A stretch of DNA of 64,000 nucleotides from DATAXI01 sp036266845 (GCA_036266845.1 DATAXI010000071.1:33365-97364); one strand, 5' to 3'; positions 54,109 to 63,658 are shown, counted from the stretch's first letter. Translations and numbers: made by a program. Notes: generated by a model from the sequence alone, not told the origin.

Positions 54109-55062
54109 ATGAAATCCCTTTCGTTTATCCTTACCGCTCTTTTTGCCGCGGCCGCGATCGCCGCGGGCGTCCTGTGGTGGAATGAGTCGCAGCAGTCCGA
54201 CGCGCTCGCCCGCCAGGTCAATCGCCTGGAGGCGGAAAACGATACCCTCACGCGCGATGCCGCCACGGAAAAACAGAAGGTGCAGGAGATGGAAGCGGAG
54301 GCCGAGCAGCTTCGCGCCGCGCGCGCCGTTGCCGCTCCGCGCCTGGAGCCCGCGGTATCGCCCACGCCGGAGCCGGAGGAGAAAAAATCGGATCGCGGCG
54401 GATTTTTCTCCCGGATGTTCAAGGATCCCGAAATGCGGAAGATGATCGCCGCGCAGCAGGCGGGAGCATTGCGCGGCATTTACGCGCCATTTGTGAAAGA
54501 GGCGCATCTTACGCCGGATGAGGCCGGCCAGTTCTACCAGCTTCTCCAGGATCGCCAGATGGCGCTTATGGACAGCAGCGCGGATGTCCTCTCCGGCAGC
54601 GGGGTGGATATGTCCGCCGCCACCGCCGCGACCAACTCCGCGGATGACGCGCTCAAATCGATGCTCGGCTCCGCCCGGTACGCGACTTACGAGCAATTCG
54701 AGAAAACGCTGGCGGACCGCATCGAGGTGCAGCAGCTCGGCCAGCAGCTCGATTCCGTGGGCACGCCGTTGCAGGATGACCAGAGCCAGGCGCTCATCCA
54801 GATCATGAGCGAGGAGCGGGCGAATCTGCCCGCGCTCTTCTCCGGCGCTGCCGGCGGCGCGCAGCCACTGGCCGGCATGGGCCCCGATTCCGTTGCCCAA
54901 TATACCCGGCAGCTCGATGCGATGAACCAGCGCGTTTACAACCGGGCCATGTCCATCCTCAGCCCCCCGCAGCTCACCGCCTTTGCCGCATTTCAAAAGA
55001 ACGTGACCGCCTCGCAAATCGCCGGCCTGAAAATGGCGCAGGGGATGATGAACAACCCATGA
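54109..55062 (+). CDS. Exported alpha-helical protein with N-terminal coiled coil, unknown function
   Basis: 317 residues. N-terminal membrane/signal segment 1-24, then coiled coil about 30-70 (LARQVNRLEAENDTLTRDAA), a Pro-rich linker (PAVSPTPEPEEKKSD), and a helical domain about 100-310 rich in Gln and Met (PEMRKMIAAQQAG, LQDRQMALMDSS, YEQFEKTLADR). It resembles no family I can name; helix-rich Met/Gln periplasmic proteins such as Spy-like chaperones are a distant possibility. Its stop overlaps the glycogen synthase-like start by ATGA. Confidence 0.7.
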   Translation: MKSLSFILTALFAAAAIAAGVLWWNESQQSDALARQVNRLEAENDTLTRDAATEKQKVQEMEAEAEQLRAARAVAAPRLEPAVSPTPEPEEKKSDRGGFFSRMFKDPEMRKMIAAQQAGALRGIYAPFVKEAHLTPDEAGQFYQLLQDRQMALMDSSADVLSGSGVDMSAATAATNSADDALKSMLGSARYATYEQFEKTLADRIEVQQLGQQLDSVGTPLQDDQSQALIQIMSEERANLPALFSGAAGGAQPLAGMGPDSVAQYTRQLDAMNQRVYNRAMSILSPPQLTAFAAFQKNVTASQIAGLKMAQGMMNNP

Positions 55063-56258
55063 AAGCGCTGCTCCTGACCAACGAGTACCCGCCCAATATC
55101 TACGGCGGCGCGGGCGTTCACGTCGATTACCTCTCGCGGGAACTGGCAAAGCTGATGGAGGTGGAGGTGCGTTGCTTCGGCAGCCAGGATGTGGCGGAGG
55201 ATCATCTGCGCGTTCGCGGTTTCGGCCTCGATTCGGACGGGTGGACCGCGCCGAAGAATCTGCACTCCATCTTTGGCGCGGTGCGGCGCTGCACGGATTT
55301 TAACACCATGGCCATCGATGCGGACGTGGTCCATTGCCACACCTGGTACACGCATCTGGGCGGCATTTTCGCGAAGCTCAATTACGGCATCCCGCTCGTC
55401 ATCACCACGCACTCGCTGGAGCCGTTGCGCCCGTGGAAACGGGAGCAGCTCGGCGGCGGCTACGATTTCTCCTGCTGGGTGGAACGCACCGCCATGCAAA
55501 TGGCCGATGCCGTGATCGCCGTCTCCCGCGAGTCCAGGAATGATGTCCAGCGGTTATTCAATATCCCTCCCGAGCGCATCCCCATTATCTACAACGGCAT
55601 CGATACCGGGGAGTACAAGCCCATCGCCGCCGATGATGCCTTGCGCACGTATGGGATTGATCCCGCCGTGCCGTTCATCCTCTTCGTCGGGCGCATCGCG
55701 CGGCAAAAGGGCATTATCCATCTGGCCAATGCCATCCAGTATATGAATCCCGGCTTTCAGGTGGTCCTCTGCGCAGGCGCGCCGGATACGCCGGAGATCG
55801 CCACCGAGATGAAATCCGCCGTCGCCGCCGCGCAGGCCCGGCGCCCGGGCGTGATCTGGATTCAGGAGATGGTCAACAAGGCCGCCGTCTTCCAGCTTTA
55901 CTCCCACGCCGCGGTCTTCTGCTGCCCCTCCATTTACGAGCCCTTCGGCATCATCAACCTCGAGGCCATGGCGTGCGAAACCCCGGTCGTCGCAAGCGCC
56001 GTCGGCGGAATCAAGGAAGTGGTCGTCGATGGCGAAACCGGCTTTCTGGTTCCGCTGGAGCAATTGAAAGAGAGCCCCTTCGAGCCCGTGAACCCTGATC
56101 GATTTGCGCGCGATCTCGCCGCGAAGATCAACCTCCTCATGGCGGATCCCGCCCTCCGCGAGCGCATGGGCAAAGCCGGCCGCCGCCGCGCCCAGGAATT
56201 ATTCTCATGGAATGCCATCGCTGCGCAGACCAAGGCGCTCTATGAGAGCCTCAAGTAA
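55059..56258 (+). CDS. GT4 glycogen synthase-like glycosyltransferase (GlgA/GlgM type)
   Basis: 399 residues. Starts MKALLLTNEYPPNIYGGAGV (sugar-nucleotide loop), then VVHCHTWYTHLGG, TTHSLEPLRPWK and the GT4 C-domain motifs FVGRIARQKGIIH and PSIYEPFGIINLEAMACETPVV (EX7E). This is the TIGR02149 type, which in actinobacteria uses ADP-glucose to make glycogen or maltose-1-phosphate. Coupled by ATGA overlap to the preceding helical protein gene. Confidence 0.9.
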   Translation: MKALLLTNEYPPNIYGGAGVHVDYLSRELAKLMEVEVRCFGSQDVAEDHLRVRGFGLDSDGWTAPKNLHSIFGAVRRCTDFNTMAIDADVVHCHTWYTHLGGIFAKLNYGIPLVITTHSLEPLRPWKREQLGGGYDFSCWVERTAMQMADAVIAVSRESRNDVQRLFNIPPERIPIIYNGIDTGEYKPIAADDALRTYGIDPAVPFILFVGRIARQKGIIHLANAIQYMNPGFQVVLCAGAPDTPEIATEMKSAVAAAQARRPGVIWIQEMVNKAAVFQLYSHAAVFCCPSIYEPFGIINLEAMACETPVVASAVGGIKEVVVDGETGFLVPLEQLKESPFEPVNPDRFARDLAAKINLLMADPALRERMGKAGRRRAQELFSWNAIAAQTKALYESLK

Positions 56259-56264
56259 CATCCC

Positions 56265-56879
56265 ATGGCAAAGAGTGAAATGAATCCCAAGGTCGATGCT
56301 TTCCTGAGGAAAGCCAATCAATGGCGGGAAGAAATGGTGAAGCTGAGAGCGATCCTCCTCGGCTGCGGCCTGACCGAAGAATTGAAGTGGGGAAAACCTT
56401 GTTACATGTTCGAGGAAAGTAACGTCGTCATCATCGCTCCCTTTAAAGAAAGCTGTGCGCTCCTGCTTGCCAAGGGCGCCTTATTGAAGGATCCAAAAAA
56501 AATTCTGGTAAAACCCGGGGAAAACACCCAGGCCGCCCGCCAGATCCGGCTTACCAGTTTCCAGCAAATCGTGGAATTGGAATCCGTGCTCAAGGCTTAT
56601 ATCCGCGAAGCCATCGAAGCCCAGAAAGCGGGCCTGGAAATAAAATATAAGACAATTTCAGAATTCCCGGTTCCGGAGGAACTTGAAAAAGCATTCAAGG
56701 AAAACCTCGCATTGAAAACCGCGTTCAAGGCATTGACGCCGGGCCGCCAGAGAGCCTACCTGATGCATTTCTCCGCGCCGAAACAGTCCCAAACCCGCGA
56801 ATCCCGGATCGGGAAATGCATCCCGCAAATTATCGAGGGCAAGGGAATGAGCGACGATTACAGGGCGAAGCGCAAATAG
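56265..56879 (+). CDS. YdeI/OmpD-associated family protein (DUF1801-type)
   Basis: 204 residues. N-terminal DUF1801-like fold (ELKWGKPCYMFEESNVVIIAPFKESCALLLAKGALL) and C-terminal YdeI helix motif (PEELEKAFKENLALKTAFKALTPGRQRAYL). Family function is unclear; E. coli YdeI is linked to antimicrobial-peptide tolerance. It is more A+T-rich than its neighbours. Confidence 0.87.
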   Translation: MAKSEMNPKVDAFLRKANQWREEMVKLRAILLGCGLTEELKWGKPCYMFEESNVVIIAPFKESCALLLAKGALLKDPKKILVKPGENTQAARQIRLTSFQQIVELESVLKAYIREAIEAQKAGLEIKYKTISEFPVPEELEKAFKENLALKTAFKALTPGRQRAYLMHFSAPKQSQTRESRIGKCIPQIIEGKGMSDDYRAKRK

Positions 56880-56950
56880 CGGGATGGAAATGGGAATTCA
56901 CCCCATTAACTTGCAGCGAAGGCTGCGCGCATTTATTCATTGGGGTTCAA

Positions 56951-58063
56951 ATGTTTGTCGATCAAATCAAGGTCCATGCAAAGGCGGGTGACGGCGGCAA
57001 TGGCTGCGTCTCCTTCCGGCGCGAGAAATTTGTCCCCAAGGGCGGCCCGAATGGCGGCGATGGCGGATGCGGCGGCGATCTCATCCTGATCGCGGACACG
57101 AGCACGGATAACCTGGCGACCTATTTCTATGAGCCCATCATCCGCGGGCTGGATGGCGAGAACGGCATGGGCAAGAATCTCTACGGCCGCGGCGCGAAAC
57201 CGAAACACCTGCGCGTGCCGGTGGGTACGCTGGTATATCGTTATCACACCGCGCCCGCGCAACCCGCTGGCGTGCTGGGCCGCGGCGGCGTGATGATGTA
57301 TGACCTGTCGAAAGAGGCTGCGGCGCCCGCGCCTAAGAAGAAGCTCGATATCCGCAGCCCGGCCCTTGAGTTGATTGCCGATTTAACCCACCCGGGCCAG
57401 GAATTTGTCCTGTGCAAGGGGGGCGCGGGCGGCAAGGGAAACGTCCATTTCAAAAGCTCCACCAATCGCATCCCGCGCGAGGCCACCCCGGGCGATCCGG
57501 GAGAGGAAGGGGATTTCGTGTTCGAGCTGCGGACCATTGCGGATGCCGGGCTCATCGGCTACCCGAATGCCGGCAAATCGACGCTGCTCAGCCGCATTTC
57601 CTCCGCGCATCCCAAGGTGGCGCCTTATCCCTTTACCACGCTGCATCCCATCATCGGCGTGGTGGATTTTGCCGGTTACTCGCGCGGGACGGTCGCGGAT
57701 ATTCCGGGGCTGATCGAGGGCGCCCATCTCAATGTCGGGCTTGGCCACGAATTCCTGCGGCACGTCGTCCGGTGCAAGGTGCTGCTCTTTGTCCTGGATA
57801 TGGCCGGCAGCGAGGGGCGCAGCCCGGTCGAGGACCTGGGCGCGCTGCGGGAGGAACTGAAGCTGTACGATCCCACCCTCGCGGATCGCGAGTGGCTGGT
57901 GATCGCGAACAAGATGGACCTGCCTGGCGCCGCTGAAAACCTGAAGGCGTTCAAGCGCCGCTTCCGCAAGCGCGAAGTCATCCCCATCTCCGCCGCGGAG
58001 TCCCAGGGAATCGATGACCTGAAAGTGCGGTTGCGCGAATTGATCGGAAGTGGTCCGGTGTAG
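56951..58063 (+). CDS. obgE: Obg/CgtA GTPase, with inserted loop in the Obg domain
   Basis: 370 residues from ATG at 56951 (MFVDQIKVHAKAGDGGNG). Gly-rich Obg fold to about 195 and GTPase domain with GYPNAGKSTLL (G1), DIPGLIEGAH (G3) and NKMDLPGA (G4). The usual short link between VPVGT and IADLT is replaced by about 42 residues (roughly 97-138), Pro/Ala/Lys-rich. No C-terminal OCT domain. Acts in 50S ribosome assembly. rplU/rpmA are not next to it. Confidence 0.95.
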   Translation: MFVDQIKVHAKAGDGGNGCVSFRREKFVPKGGPNGGDGGCGGDLILIADTSTDNLATYFYEPIIRGLDGENGMGKNLYGRGAKPKHLRVPVGTLVYRYHTAPAQPAGVLGRGGVMMYDLSKEAAAPAPKKKLDIRSPALELIADLTHPGQEFVLCKGGAGGKGNVHFKSSTNRIPREATPGDPGEEGDFVFELRTIADAGLIGYPNAGKSTLLSRISSAHPKVAPYPFTTLHPIIGVVDFAGYSRGTVADIPGLIEGAHLNVGLGHEFLRHVVRCKVLLFVLDMAGSEGRSPVEDLGALREELKLYDPTLADREWLVIANKMDLPGAAENLKAFKRRFRKREVIPISAAESQGIDDLKVRLRELIGSGPV

Positions 58064-58066
58064 CGC

Positions 58067-58957
58067 ATGAAATCGATTCGCATTCCGATTCTCCTCCTGA
58101 CGGTCCTGGCGCTGGCTCCGGCGCTTTACGCGCAGCGGACGACTGCCGGCCCGCGCACCGTGCGCGATATCCCTTACGTGCCCAATGCCGGGCCGCGCCA
58201 GCGGCTGGATCTCTACCTGCCGGAGCCCATGGATCATCCCGTGCCTTTGATCGTCTGGATCCACGGCGGCGGCTGGCACGCGGGAAGCAAGGCCAATTGC
58301 CCCGCGCGCGGCTTCCTTCCTTACGGTTACGCAGCCGCGAGCATCGAGTATCGCTTTAGCCAGGATGCGCCATTTCCCGCGCAAATCGAAGACTGCAAGG
58401 CCGCCATCCGCTGGCTGCGCGCAAATGCGGCGAAGTACGATATCGATCCCACGCGCATCGCCGCCTGGGGCGCATCCGCCGGCGGGCATCTGGTGGCGCT
58501 CCTTGGCGTGACCGGCACGGATACGCAATTCGATACCGCGGCGAATCCCGGCGAATCGAGCGCCGTCCAATGCGTGGTCGATTACTTTGGGCCGACCGAT
58601 TTTCTCCACTACGGCAATGTGCCGGAGGCGAAACTGGATGCGCCCGCCTCCGCAATCGAGCAACTCCTGGGCGGTCCCGTTTCCACCCACCAGGCCCTGG
58701 CCCGCAGCGCCAGCCCGGTTTATTTCGTATCCAAAACCGCCGCGCCGTTTCTCATCTTTCAGGGCGATCACGATCCCCTGGTGCCGATGCAGCAGAGTGA
58801 GGAGCTTGCGGCGGCATTGAAGGCGGCGGGCGTGGAGGCGACCCTCAAAATCATCCCCGGCGGCGGCCATGGCGGACCCGGCTTCGATACTCCCCAGGTG
58901 CGGAAAATGATCCTCGATTTCGTCAACCGCCACCTAAAGCCGCAAGCGGGCGGTTAA
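58067..58957 (+). CDS. Secreted alpha/beta hydrolase (esterase, HSL/BD-FAE-like)
   Basis: 296 residues. Signal peptide 1-22. IVWIHGGGWHAGSK (oxyanion motif), AAWGASAGGHL (nucleophile elbow, Ser near 145), DHDPLVPMQQ (Asp), and IPGGGHGGPG (His) give a full triad. Such secreted esterases often deacetylate or remove feruloyl groups from plant polysaccharides; the real substrate is unknown. 3 bp after obg. Confidence 0.9.
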   Translation: MKSIRIPILLLTVLALAPALYAQRTTAGPRTVRDIPYVPNAGPRQRLDLYLPEPMDHPVPLIVWIHGGGWHAGSKANCPARGFLPYGYAAASIEYRFSQDAPFPAQIEDCKAAIRWLRANAAKYDIDPTRIAAWGASAGGHLVALLGVTGTDTQFDTAANPGESSAVQCVVDYFGPTDFLHYGNVPEAKLDAPASAIEQLLGGPVSTHQALARSASPVYFVSKTAAPFLIFQGDHDPLVPMQQSEELAAALKAAGVEATLKIIPGGGHGGPGFDTPQVRKMILDFVNRHLKPQAGG

Positions 58958-59108
58958 TTGCCCGCAGTCAAGCGGCTCGCGGTAAACTCCCCGCCGCTTT
59001 TTAAGGCGTCGGCCAATATCTCTAATATTTCCCTTGAGCCGCCAATAGGGGAGTATGCCTATTAACGAATAGTTGCGCGGCGGGGATTGGGTGGTTATCC
59101 CTTTTGCC

Positions 59109-59504
59109 ATGGTCAAAGCTGGAAAGGCGAGGCCGGGCGCGTGGGCGTATGTGGCGCGAAACCCGGGCGGATTCACCGCGTATTGCTCGTGGTGCAAATG
59201 CGAGCGCGACTTTGTGAAGAGCCGCGTCCACAACAGCAGGCACCTCATCGCCACAATCCTGACCGGCGGCCTCTGGCTTGCCGGCTGGCTCGCGGTCTGC
59301 ATCGACACCGCGCTGCGGCCATGGCGCTGCCATGTTTGCGGCTGGCATAAGCCGGAGTTCCGCGTGCCGCTCAATGAATCGCTAAAAATCGGCCCATCCG
59401 CGCTCAAACAGAAAGAAGCCGCCATGGGAGATGCCGGCGATAAAATCGTGCCCGGCCCATTGCAGCCGGAATGGGACGATACCAATTTTCGCGCTGCAAG
59501 CTGA
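59109..59504 (+). CDS. Small zinc-ribbon membrane protein, unknown function
   Basis: 131 residues from ATG at 59109 (MVKAGKARPGAWAY); an upstream start at 59073 is possible. Two CxxC pairs, CSWCKC and CHVCGW, flank a hydrophobic segment (HLIATILTGGLWLAGWLAVCI). This layout matches short zinc-ribbon membrane proteins of unknown function. The C-terminal 50 residues are not recognisable. Confidence 0.7.
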   Translation: MVKAGKARPGAWAYVARNPGGFTAYCSWCKCERDFVKSRVHNSRHLIATILTGGLWLAGWLAVCIDTALRPWRCHVCGWHKPEFRVPLNESLKIGPSALKQKEAAMGDAGDKIVPGPLQPEWDDTNFRAAS

Positions 59505-59527
59505 AGAACCTGTTGGAGAGATAGGGA

Positions 59528-59557
59528 GCCTGGCTGGGCTGGGGAGTCCAGCCAGGC
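59528..59557. terminator. Perfect 10-bp hairpin after the zinc-ribbon gene
   Basis: GCCTGGCTGG at 59528-59537 pairs with CCAGCCAGGC at 59548-59557. It stands 24 bp past the stop, as a transcription terminator would, but no T-run follows on either strand. Confidence 0.5.
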
Positions 59558-59678
59558 GCTCTCCGCTGGATTAAGAGATTACCGGATGAACCCGCGAGCC
59601 GATCAATGCCGGGGAAGCCTGTTACCGTTTGGCGCCATATTTTTTAAAAGAAAACGTGCGGGTCAATAGGGCGAGTGT

Positions 59679-60356
59679 TTATCCCATCGCCTCGAAGGAA
59701 TCGAATAGTGGGGCCAAATCGACAATCTCATTTGCGGCAGCCTTCAATATACCTCCGAGTGTCTTGGCAATCGAAGCGACCTCCACACGAATGCCCCGCC
59801 GTCTCAACTGCAATGCCAGGTGGGCAAAATCCGCATCGCCAGTGACTAAAACAACCACATCGGGACGCATTTGTACGGATAATTCAATGGCGTCGATCGC
59901 CATCAAAACGTCCACATTGGCCTTGTAACGCTTTTCTTCCGCTGGAGATCCCTCCTTCGTCACCACCATGAATCCATGCGAGCGAAGCCAAAATATGAAC
60001 TTGTTCTTCTTATCCAGTTCACCTTGCCATTCCGGAATTCCAGGCGGCAGCCCCGCATACACGACCATTTCAAGCAGGCCGCGGCCCTTGTCCGTTTGGG
60101 TCAAATAATCCCGCAGTTTGAGCCAGTCGATGCCACGCCCTGACGATCGCGCCGAACTCACGACATTGGCTTCATCGACAAAAATCAGGACTCGTGCGCT
60201 TTGCACAAAAGCGAATCTCAGGAAGACCTGCGAGTCGGGGGCAAGGCTTTCGGTTTTTCCTTCTTCGGCTTTTTCACTTCTTTTCTGCTGTTTTTGCCTT
60301 TGGCCATAATATTGGATTTGAGTTTCTGTTTTTTCTGGTTCGCGGCACCTCAGCAT
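59679..60356 (-). CDS. NYN-domain (PIN-like) putative ribonuclease
   Basis: 225 residues from ATG at 60356; the true start could be later, as the first 50 residues are low-complexity and charged. The NYN core starts RVLIFVDEANVV (Asp61), with DVLMAIDAIELS (Asp149), and VTGDADFAHLALQLRRRG (Asp175, Asp177), the acidic set of LabA/DUF88-type nucleases. Probable metal-dependent RNase. Lies in the lower-G+C block together with the NACHT gene, but on the opposite strand. Confidence 0.82.
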   Translation of the reverse strand: MLRCREPEKTETQIQYYGQRQKQQKRSEKAEEGKTESLAPDSQVFLRFAFVQSARVLIFVDEANVVSSARSSGRGIDWLKLRDYLTQTDKGRGLLEMVVYAGLPPGIPEWQGELDKKNKFIFWLRSHGFMVVTKEGSPAEEKRYKANVDVLMAIDAIELSVQMRPDVVVLVTGDADFAHLALQLRRRGIRVEVASIAKTLGGILKAAANEIVDLAPLFDSFEAMG

Positions 60357-60387
60357 AAAGCCGTCCGGGAGGCGAGTTAAAATCCCA

Positions 60388-60627
60388 TCAGGAACTCCAG
60401 TAGGAAAACGAGGCGAGCCGTTTGTAACCCGCGGATTCAATGGTCCAGGCTGTCCCCGTCTTTGAATCCAGGATCGTGGTTCCAGAGGCGCCGAATGGAA
60501 TAAAACGCCCCGTATCTCCCGATCCTTTGATCAAACTGCCCGCGGCAAAAGCAATCAAAGCAACCGCGATGATTTTGGTGCGTTCACTCATGCGAGAAAG
60601 GATTTGACGTAAAATAGTTGTGTCCAT
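60388..60627 (-). CDS. Small hypothetical protein with hydrophobic N-terminus
   Basis: 79 residues from ATG at 60627 (AAAGG lies about 6 bp before it); ATG at 60591 is an alternative. One hydrophobic stretch (IIAVALIAFAAGSLI), then a soluble tail with TTILDSKTGTAWTIES. No family recognised. Just upstream of the NYN gene on the same strand, 31 bp away. Confidence 0.5.
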   Translation of the reverse strand: MDTTILRQILSRMSERTKIIAVALIAFAAGSLIKGSGDTGRFIPFGASGTTILDSKTGTAWTIESAGYKRLASFSYWSS

Positions 60628-61311
60628 CCAGTGCCTTTATCGGCGCCTCATCCTCCTGACAATTGCATTTCTCAAATGAGTAGATCGTGATCTTGGCCCA
60701 CACATCATTATACTAGTTTAGGTAGCCGACACCTTTGAGATTATTTTGCGTTTACGAATATCGGAGGGAAGTATGACGGCGGATGCCTGAATTCTCAGGA
60801 AGCCGGGTCAGCATGCGAGATTCGAAATTATTGATGCGAACGCCAAAGCAGCCCAACGATTTACGCCCATGTAGCTTGAGCTTTTGCGGCAGAGGGAGAA
60901 GTCCTGAAGACCCTGACCATGATGGGCATGTCCGCGGGATTGCAGTTTCGTTGAACTGTAAATCTGAACGTCTAAGTATTGAGCTAGATTCTGAGAACCT
61001 GAAACGAAAATCGGCATTGGAAATTGCCGAGATCGTCACGGAGAGGATTTCAGCGTGGATCGGGGCGCTGAAACCTGGCTTCGTCAGCAGTTTGGCGACC
61101 TCCTCAAGCAGGTTAGCTGGGCCCCCGAGGCGCGGTGGCGTGGAGCAATCGCCTCATCTTCCCCGTACTTCATAAATAGAGAGCCGAAACGTGGTCACTT
61201 CCAGACGAGGAATGTCTGGTCTCTGTTCGTTCGATGAGGCCCCTCAGGACGGCGCGCCGAGTGAGTTTCCCAAGAGGCCCGAGGTGCTCAATGCCCTGCT
61301 GGATTCTCACT
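60628..61311. other. Low-G+C intergenic region upstream of the NACHT gene
   Basis: No gene that I can support. A plus frame over 60783-61175 includes a protein-like stretch (about 60940-61070; SERLSIELDSENL, ALEIAEIVTERI), and a different frame continues WLRQQFGDLLKQ near 61075. This could be a frameshifted small gene or chance. Promoters for the NACHT gene should lie here, but I cannot point to one. Confidence 0.4.
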
Positions 61312-63480
61312 ATGGATTGGAGTTTGGCAGGAATTGAGCGAGAATGGGAAGCGTCGAGACTCAGTCTGGACGCTTTTCGATCAATTTTGGATTGGATCAT
61401 AGCGACATTTAGTAGAAAAGGAGCAATGCACGTCGATCCGGCATTAGAATCCAAATTGATTGAAGAAAGCTCCATAGCTGCGTTTCACATGGCCTGGGAA
61501 ATTGTCAAAGAGGCCAAGCATGCCGTTTGGAATGAAGTAGAAATTAGGCGCGCGATGTCCAATTATGCTCAGAAATATTCAGAGCGCCACGGAATGATCA
61601 AAATCCTTGGCATGAGCGAACCTGTGCCGTTACGCGAAGTTTATACGGCGGTGCAAACGATGCGTCCCGATTTCCTTCGGAAATTCACGTCAGTTGAGGA
61701 GATGGAAGCTGCGTTCGTCAATAGCAAGGAGAGAGGTTTTGCCAGAAACGTGGACAAATCAGATGCAATGGATGCAGCGAATAGAATTCAATTTCTAAAT
61801 ATACTCGGCCAACCAGGGGCCGGGAAATCCACTTTTCTTCGAAGACTGGGACTTGAAGCCCTTTTGCCACGCAAAAGTTGGTTTGGAAATAGCCTCGAAA
61901 TGATAAAAAGCACAGTAACCTTCGATTCATCGACCACTGTTTGGAGCGAATACAAGCATGAGAATCTTCCTGTCTTGATCGAATTACGACGAATGCGTGA
62001 CGGCAAGCTTGATATTCTTCAGCTAATCGAAGAGGAGTTTGATACCTGCGGATTTCCCGATCCGAGTAGGTTTATAGAACGCGCTCTGGGGAGGGGGAAA
62101 CTCTTGATTCTTCTCGATGGACTCGACGAAGTGCCAGGCAGTTGCCTTGAAGCAGCAATTATCAACATACGCGATTTTGTTGATAAATATGGAAGGAGCA
62201 GCGATGCGATAGGCAGAGAAGAACTTTCGTTGGAAAGGGAGCGAGATAAAGAGAAGGAGGAAAAAAAGAAGAGGCCGGTTACATTAAATCGTTTTATCAC
62301 ATCTTGCCGCACTGCTTTTTACACGAGCTTTTTTCATAGGTTTACGGATGTGCTATTGGCGGACTACGATAAGAAACAAATTAATCAATTCATCAAAAAT
62401 TGGTTTCAGCGTCAACAAGACAGAGAGACGGGCGTGGCAGCTAAATTTATTGAAACTTTGCGTTTGCCAATACATCGCGCAACCTTGGAATTGGCGAGGA
62501 CACCGCTTTTGCTAACATTTTTATGTCTTGTGTACGATAGCACGCAGCGTTTGCCTGCAAATAGAAGTGCGCTGTATAAGCGCGGAATCGACATTCTTAT
62601 AGAACGATGGGCGGCGGAAAAGCGCATTCACAATAACCCAATCTACCAAGATTTGCACCCCGAATTCGAGGTGCAAATGCTTGCTGAAATTGCTGGACCC
62701 GCATATATAAGCTCTAAGTTCTTTTTTTCAGAAAAAGACCTTGTGGGAAAGCTTCGGAAATTTTTGCAGAATGAATTACAGGCTCCAAAACATTTGGATG
62801 CGAGTCACGTTCTGGATGCTATAGAAATACAGCAGGGGATTATTGTTAAACGTGCGGAGGATGTTTACTCTTTTTCGCATCTGACTGTGCAGGAGTATCT
62901 GACGGCGGTATATTTTGTAGAGGCGGGTCTCGTAAATGAACTTGTCGAGAAACATCTTTTCGAAGAACGCTGGCAGGAAGTATTTCTCTTGGTTTCTGGA
63001 ATGCTTTCGAAATCTGATGAGCTATTGCAGTGGATGATGGATTTGATTGAGGCTTTTCTTTCTCGCTGTGAGAGGGTGGAAAGATTGATTCAATGGTCTA
63101 ACGCCTGCGTAAGTCATGCCTCTGAAGTCGTTGAAGCGAAGGTCATGCAGATGTCCGCAATTTTGTATGCATTGTCACGTGAACTTACTCTGGAGACAGG
63201 AAGTGCTTTCGATGTTACGCTTGCGCGACTAAGGAATGTTTTACAACAAACGCGCGCCTATTTGCTCTCCGAGAATGCGAAAGATTTATTTAAGCCTGCG
63301 ATGTTGGGAAGAAAGTTGGATCAGCTAGAGGGAGAGTTAAGGGTGCGAACATGGGATAGAGCGGAGCTTGAGCATTTTATTAAATACTTACAGGCTTGTT
63401 CGCTGTTAATGGAATGCAGACTAGCTTCTCTTCGCGTGGATAAGGCAATCTGGGAGGGCATTCAGAAGCGTGTTTTTTAG
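61312..63480 (+). CDS. NACHT-domain NTPase (bacterial NLR-like), probable phage-defence protein
   Basis: About 722 residues from ATG at 61312; ATG at 61426 (AAAGGAG just before it) is an alternative. N-terminal helical domain about 30-150; NACHT ATPase with Walker A GQPGAGKST (about 166-174), Walker B LLILLDGLDEVP (about 264-275), then a charged insert (ERERDKEKEEKKK) and STAND-type winged-helix region with FSHLTVQEYLTAVYF. The C-terminal ~170 residues have no repeats that I recognise. Bacterial NACHT proteins protect against phage. Codons are A+T-rich compared with the rest of the window and the gene lies near tRNA-Leu, both signs of transfer. Confidence 0.85.
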   Translation: MDWSLAGIEREWEASRLSLDAFRSILDWIIATFSRKGAMHVDPALESKLIEESSIAAFHMAWEIVKEAKHAVWNEVEIRRAMSNYAQKYSERHGMIKILGMSEPVPLREVYTAVQTMRPDFLRKFTSVEEMEAAFVNSKERGFARNVDKSDAMDAANRIQFLNILGQPGAGKSTFLRRLGLEALLPRKSWFGNSLEMIKSTVTFDSSTTVWSEYKHENLPVLIELRRMRDGKLDILQLIEEEFDTCGFPDPSRFIERALGRGKLLILLDGLDEVPGSCLEAAIINIRDFVDKYGRSSDAIGREELSLERERDKEKEEKKKRPVTLNRFITSCRTAFYTSFFHRFTDVLLADYDKKQINQFIKNWFQRQQDRETGVAAKFIETLRLPIHRATLELARTPLLLTFLCLVYDSTQRLPANRSALYKRGIDILIERWAAEKRIHNNPIYQDLHPEFEVQMLAEIAGPAYISSKFFFSEKDLVGKLRKFLQNELQAPKHLDASHVLDAIEIQQGIIVKRAEDVYSFSHLTVQEYLTAVYFVEAGLVNELVEKHLFEERWQEVFLLVSGMLSKSDELLQWMMDLIEAFLSRCERVERLIQWSNACVSHASEVVEAKVMQMSAILYALSRELTLETGSAFDVTLARLRNVLQQTRAYLLSENAKDLFKPAMLGRKLDQLEGELRVRTWDRAELEHFIKYLQACSLLMECRLASLRVDKAIWEGIQKRVF

Positions 63481-63658
63481 AATTATTAGAGTGTTTAACG
63501 ACGGCTACCGCACGGGATGTTGGCCGTGGGTGTCAATTTGACGGCCAAGTTACTGGAAAAAGGTGGCTTTCTCGGGCATTCATGAGATTCGATGAGCATG
63601 GATGATTTTCCTGCCTGAGGTGCATAATCTCCTGTATTCATGCGGCTTTCAGAGGAGA

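Noticed and set aside
60783..61175. A small DNA-binding (YbaB-like) gene before the NACHT gene
   Set aside because: Only a short middle stretch looks protein-like, frames change, and there is no good start or ribosome site.
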